Shown: one piece after another, positions 33,669 through 43,702 of the stretch | Layout: each line of letters starts with the position of its first letter | How positions within the stretch are numbered: the stretch's first letter is position 1 | Assembly: GCF_013618635.1 (NCBI RefSeq) | Contig: NZ_JABLSJ010000006.1 | Span: 1-64,000, forward strand | Length of the DNA stretch: 64,000 nt | From: Thalassobacillus sp. CUG 92003 | GTDB taxonomy: Bacteria; Bacillota; Bacilli; Bacillales; Halobacillaceae | Direction of reading: 5' to 3' | Position numbers and translations under genes: made by a program | The notes under the pieces: generated by a model | Seen by the model: the letters and a program-made list of their open reading frames with translations, nothing else | Database searches by the model: none | Told to the model about the DNA's origin: nothing

Positions 33669-34619
33669 CTATTCATCTCCATCAAATAACGGCTTATAGA
33701 ATTGCCGGTTTTCTAAAGCATACAGTCTTTCCGTAAATTCTCCGGGCTTAACTTTTGAGAGCGAGCGGTCCAGCATATTCATTCTGGCATCGAGCAAATC
33801 AATGTGATGGAGCACTTCGGCTTCTTTGATCTGCGGTGCTTTCGGGCTGCCCCACTCGTTTTTACCGTGATGGCTTAAAATCAAATGCTGCAAGATTAAA
33901 ACTTCTTCACCTTCGATTTGCAGTTCTGCTGCCGCATGAGAAACTTCCTCGACCATCATAGATATGTGCCCTTTTAACTTACCTTCTATTGTATACGCAG
34001 GGGCCGTTACACCGGATAATTCTTTTAATTTACCCAAATCATGAAGGATGATTCCTGCGTACAAAAGATCCTTATTTAATGAAGGGTAAAGTTCTTTAAG
34101 CTTCGCGGCAACATTAAGCATTGACACAATATGATGAGCAAGACCTGATACGTATTCATGATGGTTTTTGATGGCGGCTGGGTATGTAAGGAGCGCATCT
34201 TGATATTTCTTCACAAAATGACGGACAATCCGCTGCAAATTGGGGTTCTTCATCTCAAAGATAGCCTCAGTTATACGTTCCATCAAGTTCTCTTTATTCA
34301 CGGGAGCTTTCTCCAGAAAATCATTGGCATGAACGCCATCCGTAGCCTGAGCAGGTCGTATGGAATGGATTTTCAACTGGGGTCTTCCTCTGAACTGACT
34401 GACTTCACCTGTCACCTTCACAACTTGCTCTGATTGAAACATGTCTTCATCTTCTCCAGTCGCTTCCCATAGCTTTGCTTCAATTTCCCCTGTAGCATCT
34501 TTCAGCATCAACGTCAGGAATGGTTTGCCATTACTCGCCACCCCTTTAACAGAGGATCTAATCAACATGAAATAATCAAACGGGTCTCCGATATTATAAT
34601 GCCCGATCCCTTGCTTCAT
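33669..34619 (-). CDS. yhaM: 3'-5' exoribonuclease YhaM
   Basis: A 316-residue nuclease. An N-terminal OB-fold domain (about 15-90; [19 protein letters not shown]) is followed by an HD domain (about 160-280) with [16 protein letters not shown] and HLILSHHG metal ligands. YhaM trims RNA and single-stranded DNA from the 3' end and works with the YhaN/YhaO neighbourhood in Bacillus. Here a GbsR-like gene separates it from yhaN. The ATG is preceded by a GGGGAG site. Confidence 0.93.
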   Translation of the reverse strand: MKQGIGHYNIGDPFDYFMLIRSSVKGVASNGKPFLTLMLKDATGEIEAKLWEATGEDEDMFQSEQVVKVTGEVSQFRGRPQLKIHSIRPAQATDGVHANDFLEKAPVNKENLMERITEAIFEMKNPNLQRIVRHFVKKYQDALLTYPAAIKNHHEYVSGLAHHIVSMLNVAAKLKELYPSLNKDLLYAGIILHDLGKLKELSGVTAPAYTIEGKLKGHISMMVEEVSHAAAELQIEGEEVLILQHLILSHHGKNEWGSPKAPQIKEAEVLHHIDLLDARMNMLDRSLSKVKPGEFTERLYALENRQFYKPLFDGDE

Positions 34620-34649
34620 CTTTTCGCTCCCCTTCTACTATAAAAATAA

Positions 34650-34716
34650 AACTGTTCCGAATCTTGAACGTGAACCGTACTGCTCGGTTCATGATGCCAA
34701 GGTTCTGGAACAGCCT
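34650..34716 (-). terminator. Terminator of the GbsR-like gene upstream of yhaM
   Basis: CTGTTCC and GGAACAG form the outer stem around a further inner hairpin (GAACCG/CGGTTC). TTTTATTTTT follows on the minus strand. Confidence 0.65.
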
Positions 34717-34727
34717 TTTAATCACGC

Positions 34728-35291
34728 TTATTCTTTTGGTTCGTATTGATCGATTTTAGGAACGTAATCAAATATTTCACCCGATTCGACTACATGGATG
34801 AAGCGCATCAACCAACGGTAGTAATTTTGCGCATAGCGCAAACGATCGATATCATTGGTGACTTTTTCTCTCAACGTGTCGTCATTAGTCCGGGCCGCCA
34901 CTTTTTTCAATTCTGAGATGGTTTCTTCAGCTTCTTCTATATTGGTTTCGGTATGGTGCCGCCAGCGGTTGCCAAACAAGGTAGTAAACGATTTATACCA
35001 ATCTTCTTCCGATTTATACAAATCCTTTCGCATTCCCTTTTTAAAGGCAGGCTCGACCATTTTCATTTCCGATAATGCTCGAACTCCTGTCGACATACTG
35101 GTTTTGCTCATATCAAGAGCTTCCCGCATCCCATCTAAAGTCATTGGCTCATCTGCAAAATAGAGTACACCATATAACCTTCCAATGGACGGGGTGACAC
35201 CGTAAAGACTCATATTCTTCGCAATAACTTGAATGAATTTTTCCAACGTTTCTTCATACTGGGTCCATTCTTTGTTTTCTTCCCTAGCCAA
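34728..35291 (-). CDS. GbsR-like transcriptional regulator
   Basis: A second GbsR-family winged-helix protein (about 187 residues). Shared core with the opuA-linked copy: MTLDGMREALDMSKTSMSTGVRAL and KKGMRKDLYKSEEDWY. Its DNA-binding part resembles B. subtilis GbsR, the choline-sensing repressor of gbsAB and opuB. Those targets are not here. I favour the TTG at 35291, 7 nt after GGAGGG, giving MAREENKEW. The ATGs at 35306 and 35312 lack an upstream site. It separates yhaM from yhaN. Confidence 0.8.
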   Translation of the reverse strand: MAREENKEWTQYEETLEKFIQVIAKNMSLYGVTPSIGRLYGVLYFADEPMTLDGMREALDMSKTSMSTGVRALSEMKMVEPAFKKGMRKDLYKSEEDWYKSFTTLFGNRWRHHTETNIEEAEETISELKKVAARTNDDTLREKVTNDIDRLRYAQNYYRWLMRFIHVVESGEIFDYVPKIDQYEPKE

Positions 35292-35379
35292 TGGATAACC
35301 CTCCATTATCATCTCGACATTTACTTAAGATATTCTATCATTATTGAATTAAATTTGCGACCACCTGTCATGGATAAGT

Positions 35380-38181
35380 TTACTGAAGTGCTATATTTTG
35401 TCGGTTCGGAAAATGATTCGCTGTTTTTGTACGTGTAGTAAATATCATGACCTGGTGATGATCTGCAAGTTCTGTCATGACTTTCATCATTACGGCTTGT
35501 CTGTTTGAATCGAAATGCACAAACGCATCATCAACAAAGAAAGGAAATGGATTCACCTTCATCATCGTGATACCAAGTGCAATTCTAAGCGCAACATACA
35601 ATTGGTCCGTCGTTCCTCTCGACAATTCAGCTGGTTGGAATAACTGATTATCTTGATTTCTAACTTGGAGCATCTCGCTATTCGCATCGATTATTATTTT
35701 ATTATAATTCCCTGCTGTAAGACGTGTGAAAATTTCTTCTGCAGCGTTCACTATATCTGGCACATACTCATCTTGATAGACTCTCTTAGCTTTTTTAATC
35801 AATTGATCGGCTACTTGATAGACTGCCCATTCTCTCGCTTGTTTATTGAGTCGATCTTGGTCTGCTGCAAATGCGTGCTTCAATGAACCTAATTTTTCTG
35901 ATTGCTCCATGTCTTTTATGGAACTTTTCATATCAGCCTGCTGTTGCCTCAGCCCTTCTAAAGACTCCTCACACGCGGTAATGGCACGTTCCATTTCATT
36001 CATTCGTTCCTGCAGATCGATGGGGTCGATCGGCTGCTCAAAAACGTTGAAGCGTTCAAGCGTCGAGGCTGGCAATGCCCCCCTAATTTGCTCAGACAGA
36101 CTCTGCAACTTATCTAACCTATCCTGCTCTGATTCAGCCTGAGCAGCTGCCTGATAGTAGTCTTCTTCCGTTTCAGCACCGACCTGATGCATGAGCATGT
36201 TGATTTTCTCTTTATAGGGATGTATCCGTTGGCTCAATTCGTCTACTTTTTGTTTTTCTTTACCAATCAAGGCGGTGAGGTGGACACGCTCTTCTTCAAT
36301 CTGTTCCTGTCTTGCCACCCATGTCTTTAGTTTTTCCAAACAATGCTGAACTGACTCATTTTTCAGTACCCGATTATTTTTCAACAAAAACGTCTTTATC
36401 TCTTGTTCATACGATGAAGCTGTTGCTTCCATCTCCATTGATTGTTGTTTAAGATCTTGAATATAAAGCGAGAGGTTTTTCGCATGCTTCAATGACGGAT
36501 AGAGCGTAACCCATTTTTCTAAAGGAATATCTGATAGGAACGGGTAATAACTTTCGTGCGTTTCGATATGAGAAGATAAACCCGCTAACTGGTGCTCGAG
36601 TTGATGGGCTTGTTCTTCCAGACGAATTTTATCCAAATTCAATTGGCGTACATGATCAGTTGTATGTTGCACGCTCCACTGCACGGCGTCGCCTTGTTCG
36701 GTATTTTTCGGTTTTTGACTCAAGATCAAATACGTCGAAATCACGGAAAGCATAAGAATGAGGATCACTAAGACAACGTCAGTCCCCATTCCCCCTTCGA
36801 ACAGCCAAGACGTTAGGAATCCTGCACCTGTTAAGCCAAGTATAGCTCCTACCAATTTATGTGATGCCCGATTAAGCCAGTCAGACGAAGCGCTGGAAGG
36901 TGAATGATCATTGTAGGTACGGTGGTCCAGTTGATTGACATACGTCTGATAGTATTCAATCTGACGTTTCACTTGGTTTAGATTGGCAGTGCTTTCATCT
37001 GCTTCTTGCTGCAACTTTTGTCTCGATTGGATCAATTCTTCCCATTGACTTTCGAGATAATAAGGAAACGTATAATCCTCCAAGTCGTCTACGTGAAGAT
37101 TGATGCTCAAATGTGTTAGATCTGCTTTGAGCGTTCTGGAACGCTCATTGATTTGATGACTCAGGTTCTCCATCTTTTGATTAAGCTGCTTCCATTCCTC
37201 CCCTTTTTGACATAGCGCTTGCGCTGTTTGAACTGTTTCGCTATCGGCTGCTTCCTCTTCTAACCGCTGTTTGTCACTGGTATATTGGTCCACCCTCTCT
37301 TTAAGTACTCGATATTCACTTTCCATCGGAAGGATCGCCTCATTTAATTGTCTGAAACGTTCCAAACCATTTTCCGGAAAATCCAGCGAGTGGAGCCTCC
37401 CTCCTTCGTCACGATGTGTACTATTGCTGTGGTAGGCTTCAATAAGTTGAAGGACTTGAGATAATTGCTCTAATTCTCTATAAGCATAGTTATAAGCATC
37501 CAGTTCCTCTTTTGCACGTGCCAGCCGTGCTTCTGTCTGTTGCTTTTGTTCGATCAATTTCCCATATTCTTGTTCCCTTGCCTCAAGGTTTGATATGTCC
37601 TTAGCCTGGCTGGTCAGTTTTTCGATTTGGTGATTGATCGTTGGTTTTTTTCCGTTAGGTTTAAACAGTTCAGCTTGTCTTTCCTTCAGCCACTGTTCAG
37701 CTGACTGAATATGATCAGACCCTACCATGGCCACATTCATTAACGCTTCTCCCAATGTTCCGCTTTTGCTATCATAAAAATAGGCAAGGTCGTCCGTATC
37801 AAAAGCATAGATCGACTGGAAGACCTGGCGTGTCATGCCTCCAAGTGCGTGCTTCAAAAAGTCTTCCCCACGTTCTTCTCCGTTTTCCAAGCGGCAAATG
37901 GCTTCGCCGTTTCGCTTACGATGCGTCCGCTCAATCCACAAAATACCGATTTCCGGAACACATATCTCAAGATTGCCTCCAATTTCTCCTCCACGCTTTG
38001 GCTGAAAAAATTCACGTTCTTTCGGAGGAGACCCGAACAAGACAAACATGAAAAAGCGACGTAACGTGGACTTTCCCGTTTCATTTGCGCCGTTTATAAT
38101 AATCGGTGATTGCTCTTGAAACGTGAAACGTTCGTTTTGCCATTTGCCAAAGCCATATATCTCAGCAGCAATCAGTTTCAC
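35380..38181 (-). CDS. yhaN: SbcC-like AAA ATPase YhaN
   Basis: A 933-residue SMC/Rad50-type ATPase. Walker A is GANETGKST (about 32-40). Long coiled coils span about 160-430 and 510-800, with two hydrophobic segments near 440-490 in the middle. The C-terminal signature and Walker B lie in LSRGTTDQLYVALRIALG and FFVDDAFVHFD. It lies 12 bp after yhaO and probably forms an SbcCD-like DNA end-processing complex with it. The internal hydrophobic pair, typical of YhaN proteins, suggests membrane contact. Confidence 0.92.
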   Translation of the reverse strand: MKLIAAEIYGFGKWQNERFTFQEQSPIIINGANETGKSTLRRFFMFVLFGSPPKEREFFQPKRGGEIGGNLEICVPEIGILWIERTHRKRNGEAICRLENGEERGEDFLKHALGGMTRQVFQSIYAFDTDDLAYFYDSKSGTLGEALMNVAMVGSDHIQSAEQWLKERQAELFKPNGKKPTINHQIEKLTSQAKDISNLEAREQEYGKLIEQKQQTEARLARAKEELDAYNYAYRELEQLSQVLQLIEAYHSNSTHRDEGGRLHSLDFPENGLERFRQLNEAILPMESEYRVLKERVDQYTSDKQRLEEEAADSETVQTAQALCQKGEEWKQLNQKMENLSHQINERSRTLKADLTHLSINLHVDDLEDYTFPYYLESQWEELIQSRQKLQQEADESTANLNQVKRQIEYYQTYVNQLDHRTYNDHSPSSASSDWLNRASHKLVGAILGLTGAGFLTSWLFEGGMGTDVVLVILILMLSVISTYLILSQKPKNTEQGDAVQWSVQHTTDHVRQLNLDKIRLEEQAHQLEHQLAGLSSHIETHESYYPFLSDIPLEKWVTLYPSLKHAKNLSLYIQDLKQQSMEMEATASSYEQEIKTFLLKNNRVLKNESVQHCLEKLKTWVARQEQIEEERVHLTALIGKEKQKVDELSQRIHPYKEKINMLMHQVGAETEEDYYQAAAQAESEQDRLDKLQSLSEQIRGALPASTLERFNVFEQPIDPIDLQERMNEMERAITACEESLEGLRQQQADMKSSIKDMEQSEKLGSLKHAFAADQDRLNKQAREWAVYQVADQLIKKAKRVYQDEYVPDIVNAAEEIFTRLTAGNYNKIIIDANSEMLQVRNQDNQLFQPAELSRGTTDQLYVALRIALGITMMKVNPFPFFVDDAFVHFDSNRQAVMMKVMTELADHHQVMIFTTRTKTANHFPNRQNIALQ

Positions 38182-38193
38182 ACATTCACCCCC

Positions 38194-39429
38194 TTACTCA
38201 TGTAACGATTTTTCCAATGCCAGTTGCATTGCTTCTTTCACAATCGCTTCTTTATCTTCATCTGATAGTTTCGCTAAGTATTTTCGCGCTTGGCGGTGAC
38301 GGAATAAGGGTGCAAGGGCTTCATTTATTTCTGTATACGTGTTGGCCTGGCGGATCAATTCCTCGCTGAAGTGACTCCCTTGAGACAGCGCAGACTCATC
38401 ACGATCCGCTATAGGCTGGATAGAAAGATGCGTGATCCAAATCCAGGATGCCTTCCCCTCTTCTCTCTCATTCTCTATTTCAATTAACTCTTCGATATCG
38501 CCTTCCAACTTCCATTGATTGAATTTAGCGGCTTCAGGCGTATTCACTGATACATAGAGCATGACAGGATTTTTCTGCTCTTGACGTAGACTTTCTTTTG
38601 TTTCTTTCAAAAGACCTTCCAAATCGTATATGCTGTTTACGTGAACGGCATCGAGTTCTTTGTTTTTATATTGAAATGATTGCAGAGCTTGAAATCGCAT
38701 GTCACAGCTGCCGCCACTTAAATCAATGACGTAACACCCTTTTTCACCTGTTTCTTTTCTTGATCGGCCTTGAATGTTGCCGGAGTAATGAACAGGGGGA
38801 TATTCGGATAAAGACTGACGTTGATGAATATGGCCTAGCGCCCAATAATCCATGTTACAATCCAGGAGCTCGGTTAAGGTAAACGGTGCATAATGTTCAT
38901 GTTCGCTCGAACGCATGGAACTCCCGTGTAACATGGCAATATGGTAATCAGCATGAGCTTCTATGCAATATTCAGATGTTTTATTTTCATAAACATTCTG
39001 GTCGGGATAACTGAAACCATAAATGTATGCGACTGTCCGACCATCTTTCGTAAAAGGCTTGGCATGGACGGTAGATTTTTCAAAAACATCTACATTGTCA
39101 GGGTAGGGAATGTCGTGATAATCGCCCCCCGTATGGTCATGATTGCCATAACTCATAAAGACGTGAATATGGTGCTCAGCCAATTTTTCCATCCTTTGCT
39201 TCAGCCAGATTTGAGTTTTTAAATTTCGTGTCTTTTGATCAAATACATCTCCACAGAGAAGGATAAAATCGACATGGTGTTCAATAGCTGTTTCAATGAG
39301 ACGGTCGAAAGCCTCGAACGTGCTGTTTCGCAAATTCTGAAATAACCAATCTGGCATATTAGAGCTGCCAGCGAAAGGAGAATCCAAGTGTAGGTCTGCA
39401 CTGTGTATAAATCGTATGGGCGCTTTCAT
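38194..39429 (-). CDS. yhaO: SbcD-like metallophosphoesterase YhaO
   Basis: A 411-residue calcineurin-type phosphoesterase. Metal-binding motifs are HSADLHLD (about 9-16), LLCGDVFD (about 57), YGNHDHTG (about 95), LHGSSM and LGHIHQRQ (about 195). C-terminal residues 260-411 are a family-specific cap. It leads yhaO-yhaN, a likely nuclease-ATPase pair in DNA repair or single-strand degradation. The neighbour yhaM also digests nucleic acid 3' ends. Confidence 0.92.
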   Translation of the reverse strand: MKAPIRFIHSADLHLDSPFAGSSNMPDWLFQNLRNSTFEAFDRLIETAIEHHVDFILLCGDVFDQKTRNLKTQIWLKQRMEKLAEHHIHVFMSYGNHDHTGGDYHDIPYPDNVDVFEKSTVHAKPFTKDGRTVAYIYGFSYPDQNVYENKTSEYCIEAHADYHIAMLHGSSMRSSEHEHYAPFTLTELLDCNMDYWALGHIHQRQSLSEYPPVHYSGNIQGRSRKETGEKGCYVIDLSGGSCDMRFQALQSFQYKNKELDAVHVNSIYDLEGLLKETKESLRQEQKNPVMLYVSVNTPEAAKFNQWKLEGDIEELIEIENEREEGKASWIWITHLSIQPIADRDESALSQGSHFSEELIRQANTYTEINEALAPLFRHRQARKYLAKLSDEDKEAIVKEAMQLALEKSLHE

Positions 39430-39607
39430 TCAGCATCTTCCTTTCTTGCTTCTGCCTCACATTTTACCAAAGCTGACAGGCGAATGCACGTTCGCAGTTG
39501 AGGCATTTCGGATTAGACAGGAAATCATCAGGATGGATCAGCAAGACGTTTGGTTGGCGCGTCCCTCTTTCATGGGCCATTAATTAATCTCTTTATTCCT
39601 GCTAATG

Positions 39608-39656
39608 AACAAAAAAGAAACGCCCCCAGTTAATCGTGTTAGGAGCGTTTCTCTTT
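39608..39656 (-). terminator. Terminator of the yhaQP operon
   Basis: AGAAACGCTCC pairs with GGGGGCGTTTCT on the minus strand, followed by six T. Confidence 0.8.
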
Positions 39657-39700
39657 TCAGCGTGTTGTTTTAAAACTGCTCATACAAGTATATTGACGCA

Positions 39701-40960
39701 TTAATTTTCTTTCTTGGATAAGAGCAGGGCTTGCTTGATATCTTTTAATGAGGAGGATTTCCCGTACATCAACACACCTCCCCGGTACACACGCGCTCCG
39801 AGAATAGCCAGCCCGATAATCGTTGCCACGAGCAGCCCGATGGAAAGCGCAACTTCCCAAAAAGGAATCTCTAGCATGCCTACGCGTAAAAACATGAGTA
39901 AAGGCGTGAAAAACGGGATGAAGGACGTAACCACGATAAAAGGCGAATCCGGCATGCCAAGTCCGAACATCGCAATCAGAAATGACGCGATAATCAGCAT
40001 CATCATGGGAGCCACCACTTGCTGCGCATCTTCAAGTCTGCTTACCAATGACCCGAGTGTTGCTGCAAGCGTCGCATAAAGCAAGTAACCTAAAAGGAAG
40101 AAGATGACAGCATAAACAATGGTTGCGGTCTCCCCTCCTTGAATATTAAATAGTTCCAATGCTCCATTCTGGCCCGATGTCTCTCCTACTTGCAATGAGA
40201 GATAACCAGCTAAGAGAAACAAACCGAATTGAGTCAACCCAAGTAAGGCAATGCCACCGATTTTAGCAAACATCTGCGAAACCGGAGACACACTGGAAAT
40301 AAGAATCTCCATCACACGGCTAGATTTCTCAGTAGCCACTTCAGTAGATATCATACTGCCATACATCATGACAGCAAAATACATAAAGAAAAGCATGATA
40401 TATACAAGCCCGCGCGCTTGATCAAGTTCTTCAGCGGTTTTTGCGGATTCCTCTAAAGCTTCTTTACTGAACGTAACGGGCGCAAATACCTCCTGTACCG
40501 TTTCCTGATCCACGCCCGCTTGTTCTGTAGCCATGGCAACTTTCACCTGTTGCAACCCCTGACGGATAGGATCGCTTGTTGTTGTAGAGGCCACTTGGTC
40601 AGCATAAAATGTAGCCGTCGGAAGCCCGGAATCATTCAAGGAGATGTCGACCACTGCGTCGTACTCCTCAGCTTCAACCGCTTGCTGAGCCTCTTGCAAT
40701 GAGCCTTCGAATGACTCAAGTTCCATGTCACCCTGGCCGATATTCGCAACCTGCTGTTGCAGTGACGCTGTAATGTCTTCCTCTTCACTCACCACAGCCA
40801 CTCGCGTCGTTTCCTCATCTCCACTAAACGTATCGATGATGGTCTGCAAGTTGGTCAAAGCAAAAATCAAAGCCAGCGTCACCAGTGTTACGATTAGAAA
40901 GGATTTCGTCTTCACACGGTTCAGATACGTATGCGATAACATAATCCAGAATTTATTCAT
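39701..40960 (-). CDS. yhaP: ABC transporter permease YhaP (NatB-like)
   Basis: A 419-residue ABC-2 type permease. There is one N-terminal membrane helix (about 20-40), a long extracytoplasmic domain (about 45-170) and five or six further helices (about 180-400). This is the NatB layout of sodium or peptide exporters. The start overlaps the yhaQ stop by 8 bp. The B. subtilis homologue yhaQP is grouped with Na+ exporters by similarity. No substrate evidence exists here. Confidence 0.88.
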   Translation of the reverse strand: MNKFWIMLSHTYLNRVKTKSFLIVTLVTLALIFALTNLQTIIDTFSGDEETTRVAVVSEEEDITASLQQQVANIGQGDMELESFEGSLQEAQQAVEAEEYDAVVDISLNDSGLPTATFYADQVASTTTSDPIRQGLQQVKVAMATEQAGVDQETVQEVFAPVTFSKEALEESAKTAEELDQARGLVYIMLFFMYFAVMMYGSMISTEVATEKSSRVMEILISSVSPVSQMFAKIGGIALLGLTQFGLFLLAGYLSLQVGETSGQNGALELFNIQGGETATIVYAVIFFLLGYLLYATLAATLGSLVSRLEDAQQVVAPMMMLIIASFLIAMFGLGMPDSPFIVVTSFIPFFTPLLMFLRVGMLEIPFWEVALSIGLLVATIIGLAILGARVYRGGVLMYGKSSSLKDIKQALLLSKKEN

Positions 40961-41852
40961 AAGAAGCGCCTACCTTCTCAATAAAAATATCATTTAATGA
41001 CGGTTCTTCTAAATCAAACGTACGGACAAAACCTTTCCCTTGTAAAGCATTCAAAACGTCCTGAGAAACCTCTTCATTTGCAATCTGCAAATCGCAGCCT
41101 TCACTGGACGGTTTGTATTTAGTCACGCCATTTAAATCTTTTAAGAATGCAACATCAAAATCTGCCTTGACACGGACATTCTTCTTCCCAAATGACCGCT
41201 TGATTTCTTTCAGCTTTCCGTGAACGGCCGGGGTTCCATGGTGCAAGATGCATAAGTGTTCACAAAGCTCTTCAACATGGTCCATACGGTGCGACGAAAA
41301 CACAATAGACGTTCCCGCTTCCTTCAATTCAATGACAGCTGATTTTAGCATTTCAACGTTTACCGGATCCAAACCTGAGAAAGGTTCATCTAATATGAGC
41401 AATTTCGGTTTATGTATGACAGCCGAAATGAATTGAATTTTCTGTTGGTTCCCCTTGGAGAGCTCTTCAACCTTCTTCGTTTTGTAATCAGGGACTTTGA
41501 ACTTCTCAAGCCAGCCTTCGAGTTCTTTAACAGCATCCATTTTGTTCATACCTCTTAATTTGGCTAGATATACCAGTTGATCTTTAACGGTCAGCTTTGG
41601 ATAAAGCCCCCGTTCTTCTGGCAAATAGCCGATCAAATGACTCTTATCGTAATTAATCCGATCATTGTTCCAGCTTATCTCTCCCTCCGTTTGATCTATT
41701 AATCCCAGAATCATGCGGAAGGTAGTGGTCTTCCCTGCTCCATTAGCTCCCAGAAAACCAAATATCTGTTTTTCTGGAATTTCCAAATTCAGTTGATCAA
41801 CAGCTGTGAAATTGCCAAAACGTTTGGTTACCTGATTGAGTTTTAACGTCAT
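40953..41852 (-). CDS. yhaQ: ABC transporter ATP-binding protein YhaQ (NatA-like)
   Basis: A 299-residue ATPase. Walker A is GANGAGKTT (about 36-44), the signature ELSKGNQQKIQF and Walker B LLILDEPFSGLD. A C-terminal extension (about 215-299) resembles NatA-type DUF4162. The start at 41852 follows GAGAGGAG; an upstream ATG at 41870 lacks one. It is coupled to yhaP. Confidence 0.92.
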   Translation of the reverse strand: MTLKLNQVTKRFGNFTAVDQLNLEIPEKQIFGFLGANGAGKTTTFRMILGLIDQTEGEISWNNDRINYDKSHLIGYLPEERGLYPKLTVKDQLVYLAKLRGMNKMDAVKELEGWLEKFKVPDYKTKKVEELSKGNQQKIQFISAVIHKPKLLILDEPFSGLDPVNVEMLKSAVIELKEAGTSIVFSSHRMDHVEELCEHLCILHHGTPAVHGKLKEIKRSFGKKNVRVKADFDVAFLKDLNGVTKYKPSSEGCDLQIANEEVSQDVLNALQGKGFVRTFDLEEPSLNDIFIEKVGASYE

Positions 41853-41993
41853 TCGCTTTACTCCTCTCATATCTTTCTAACATTACGTGTAACACGACTA
41901 AAAGTTTCACCCCCCGAAAAAACTTTTTCATATATCCTTTCAACCGATCTATGGTAAGATGAAAAATGAATACATATTCAGGGAGTGATCCAT

Positions 41994-42179
41994 ATGAAAA
42001 CATACTTTCTAACGGTTTTTGAGCAAGATGGAACAAACATACTTGATGACACGTTTGAAGCCGATACAGATGATCAAGCTAAAAAAATTGGTCAAGCTAA
42101 ATTAGCTGAACACGGTTATGAGGACCAAACACATCGATGTGTAGCCCCTGAAGGACATCTCGTTTTATTCCACCGCTAA
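41994..42179 (+). CDS. YhzD-like small protein
   Basis: A 61-residue protein that resembles the YhzD family of Bacillus: N-terminal strand KTYFLTVFEQDG, DDTFEADTDDQAKKIG and C-terminal THRCVAPEGHLVLFHR. GGGAGTG precedes the ATG. It is divergent from yhaQ and followed by a bidirectional terminator. Function unknown. It is probably cytosolic, with a small alpha/beta fold. Confidence 0.7.
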   Translation: MKTYFLTVFEQDGTNILDDTFEADTDDQAKKIGQAKLAEHGYEDQTHRCVAPEGHLVLFHR

Positions 42180-42217
42180 CCAATTTGATCAATCAACAAC
42201 GGTTTACAGGACCTTGG

Positions 42218-42257
42218 AAAAAATCAGGTCGCGCCTTCACTAGGCGCGACCCTTTTA
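42218..42257. terminator. Bidirectional terminator between the yhzD-like gene and yhaR
   Basis: GGTCGCGCC pairs with GGCGCGACC across a 6-nt loop, with A- and T-rich flanks. Confidence 0.85.
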
Positions 42258-43028
42258 TTAATACCCCTTAAACACCGGGTCTCTTTTTTCAAAAAAAGCC
42301 TGTACGCCTTCTTTGTGATCGTGAGACTGACGAAGATCCCACTGGGTTTTCCGTTCTTTCTCTAAATATTCCATCAACTTTGCAGTCCCATATTGATGAT
42401 ATATCTGCTTTGTTGCAATCATTGCTTTAAGCGGACGTCGACTCCATTTCAATGCCAACGCATCAGCTTCTTCAAAAATATCCCCATCGACCACCTCATC
42501 TACTAAATGATGATCAAATGCCTCTTTAGCTCGTAATTCTTCGCCATTCCAGGCAAATTGTTTAGCTTTGTGAGTGCCGAGACGCTCCTGAAGCCAAAAA
42601 TGGCCGCCGCCATCAGGCACTAAACCAATGCCAATAAAATTCATCGACACTTTTGCGTCAGGTTCAGCCATTATATAGTCAGCTGATAAGGCAATACTTA
42701 AACCCAAACCAACCACTGGACCATGAATCGCCGAAATGACCACCTTAGGCATGGTGTAAATCTTCGTGACAATTTTTTCTATATCCTTCATAACGTCATC
42801 AAAAGCTTCCGGTTGTGCAATCTGTTCCATCATGCTAATATCGCCACCTGCGCAAAAACCACTACCGGCACCTGACAGGACGACGACTTGAGCTTCGTTC
42901 TTCTCAACTTCACTTATGACTTCTACAAATTCAGAGAGCATTTCAGCATTCAAAGCATTATATTTTTCGCCGCGATTAATTCGTAAATGAACGACATTAT
43001 CTTTTTGTTCAACCTCAAAATAGCTCAC
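42258..43028 (-). CDS. yhaR: Enoyl-CoA hydratase/isomerase family protein (YhaR-like)
   Basis: A 256-residue crotonase-fold protein. The oxyanion-hole segments are AGSGFCAGGDISMM (about 55-68) and HGPVVGLGLSIALSADY (about 100-116). The C-terminal motif is HDHKEGVQAFFEKRDPVF. Members hydrate enoyl-CoAs or carry out related isomerisations. Position beside yhaQ-yhaP agrees with yhaR of B. subtilis. No FadR box is seen upstream, so it need not belong to beta-oxidation. Confidence 0.86.
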   Translation of the reverse strand: MSYFEVEQKDNVVHLRINRGEKYNALNAEMLSEFVEVISEVEKNEAQVVVLSGAGSGFCAGGDISMMEQIAQPEAFDDVMKDIEKIVTKIYTMPKVVISAIHGPVVGLGLSIALSADYIMAEPDAKVSMNFIGIGLVPDGGGHFWLQERLGTHKAKQFAWNGEELRAKEAFDHHLVDEVVDGDIFEEADALALKWSRRPLKAMIATKQIYHQYGTAKLMEYLEKERKTQWDLRQSHDHKEGVQAFFEKRDPVFKGY

Positions 43029-43365
43029 AGAAATCCCCTTTCCATTTTATCTCATCTTCTATTGGTAATTTCGGGTTGATTGTTCCTAATTCCTGCATTA
43101 TTCGACAGAAAGAACATAATTTTGATAAAACGCTTGTGTGTGTTCGTCATATCGTTTGCGCACTTAATTTTTGTTCGTTGTTACATGATCACGTTTTGGT
43201 CCTGTACCGCTTTATTTGTAAAGTTAGGCTAACGTTAGAGCTGTTATATTTGAAGAATTTAAACCTTGACAAGTTACAGTACCTTGCGTTACTATATAGC
43301 AGTAACAAGTAACACAAACTACCTGTGCATGCAGAGTAGGAAACAAAGCGACATGGAGGTAAATA
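43029..43365. promoter_or_regulatory. Promoter/operator region of the PadR gene
   Basis: This 337-bp gap has no supported gene. A sigmaA-type promoter is visible: TTGACA at 43266-43271 and TACTAT about 18 nt downstream. An interrupted palindrome GTTACT-ATATAGC-AGTAAC overlaps the -10. Immediately after is CAGTAACAAGTAACACA (43300-43316), which nearly recurs at 44215-44232 before the ABC exporter genes. PadR is the natural candidate to bind. Confidence 0.6.
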
Positions 43366-43683
43366 TTGGATAATTTTAGAGAGATGCTGAAAGGAGTGCT
43401 CGAGGGCTGTGTGCTTGAGATCATCAACCGTGGCGAAACATACGGCTATGAAATCACGCAACAGCTGAGAGAACTTGGCTTCACTGATGTCGTTGAAGGC
43501 ACCGTTTATACGATCACCATGCGACTAGAGAAGAACAATCTGGTAGACATCGAGAAAAAGCCCTCCACTATGGGGCCACCGAGAAAATTTTACACGCTTA
43601 ACGAAGCAGGCCAAGAACACCTTGCGACCTTTTGGAAAAAATGGGAATTTGTCTCAAGCAAAATTAATGAGCTCAAAAAATAA
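43366..43683 (+). CDS. PadR-family transcriptional regulator
   Basis: A 105-residue winged-helix regulator. It has the PadR N-terminal pattern [24 protein letters not shown], followed by [16 protein letters not shown] and [16 protein letters not shown]. The start is TTG at 43366, 7 nt after GGAGGT; no ATG is better placed. It is followed by a DUF1048 gene and an ABC exporter, a common Firmicutes set in which PadR represses a drug or peptide efflux pump until an inducer binds. Confidence 0.88.
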   Translation: MDNFREMLKGVLEGCVLEIINRGETYGYEITQQLRELGFTDVVEGTVYTITMRLEKNNLVDIEKKPSTMGPPRKFYTLNEAGQEHLATFWKKWEFVSSKINELKK

Positions 43684-43702
43684 AATCAAAAGGAGATATA
43701 CG

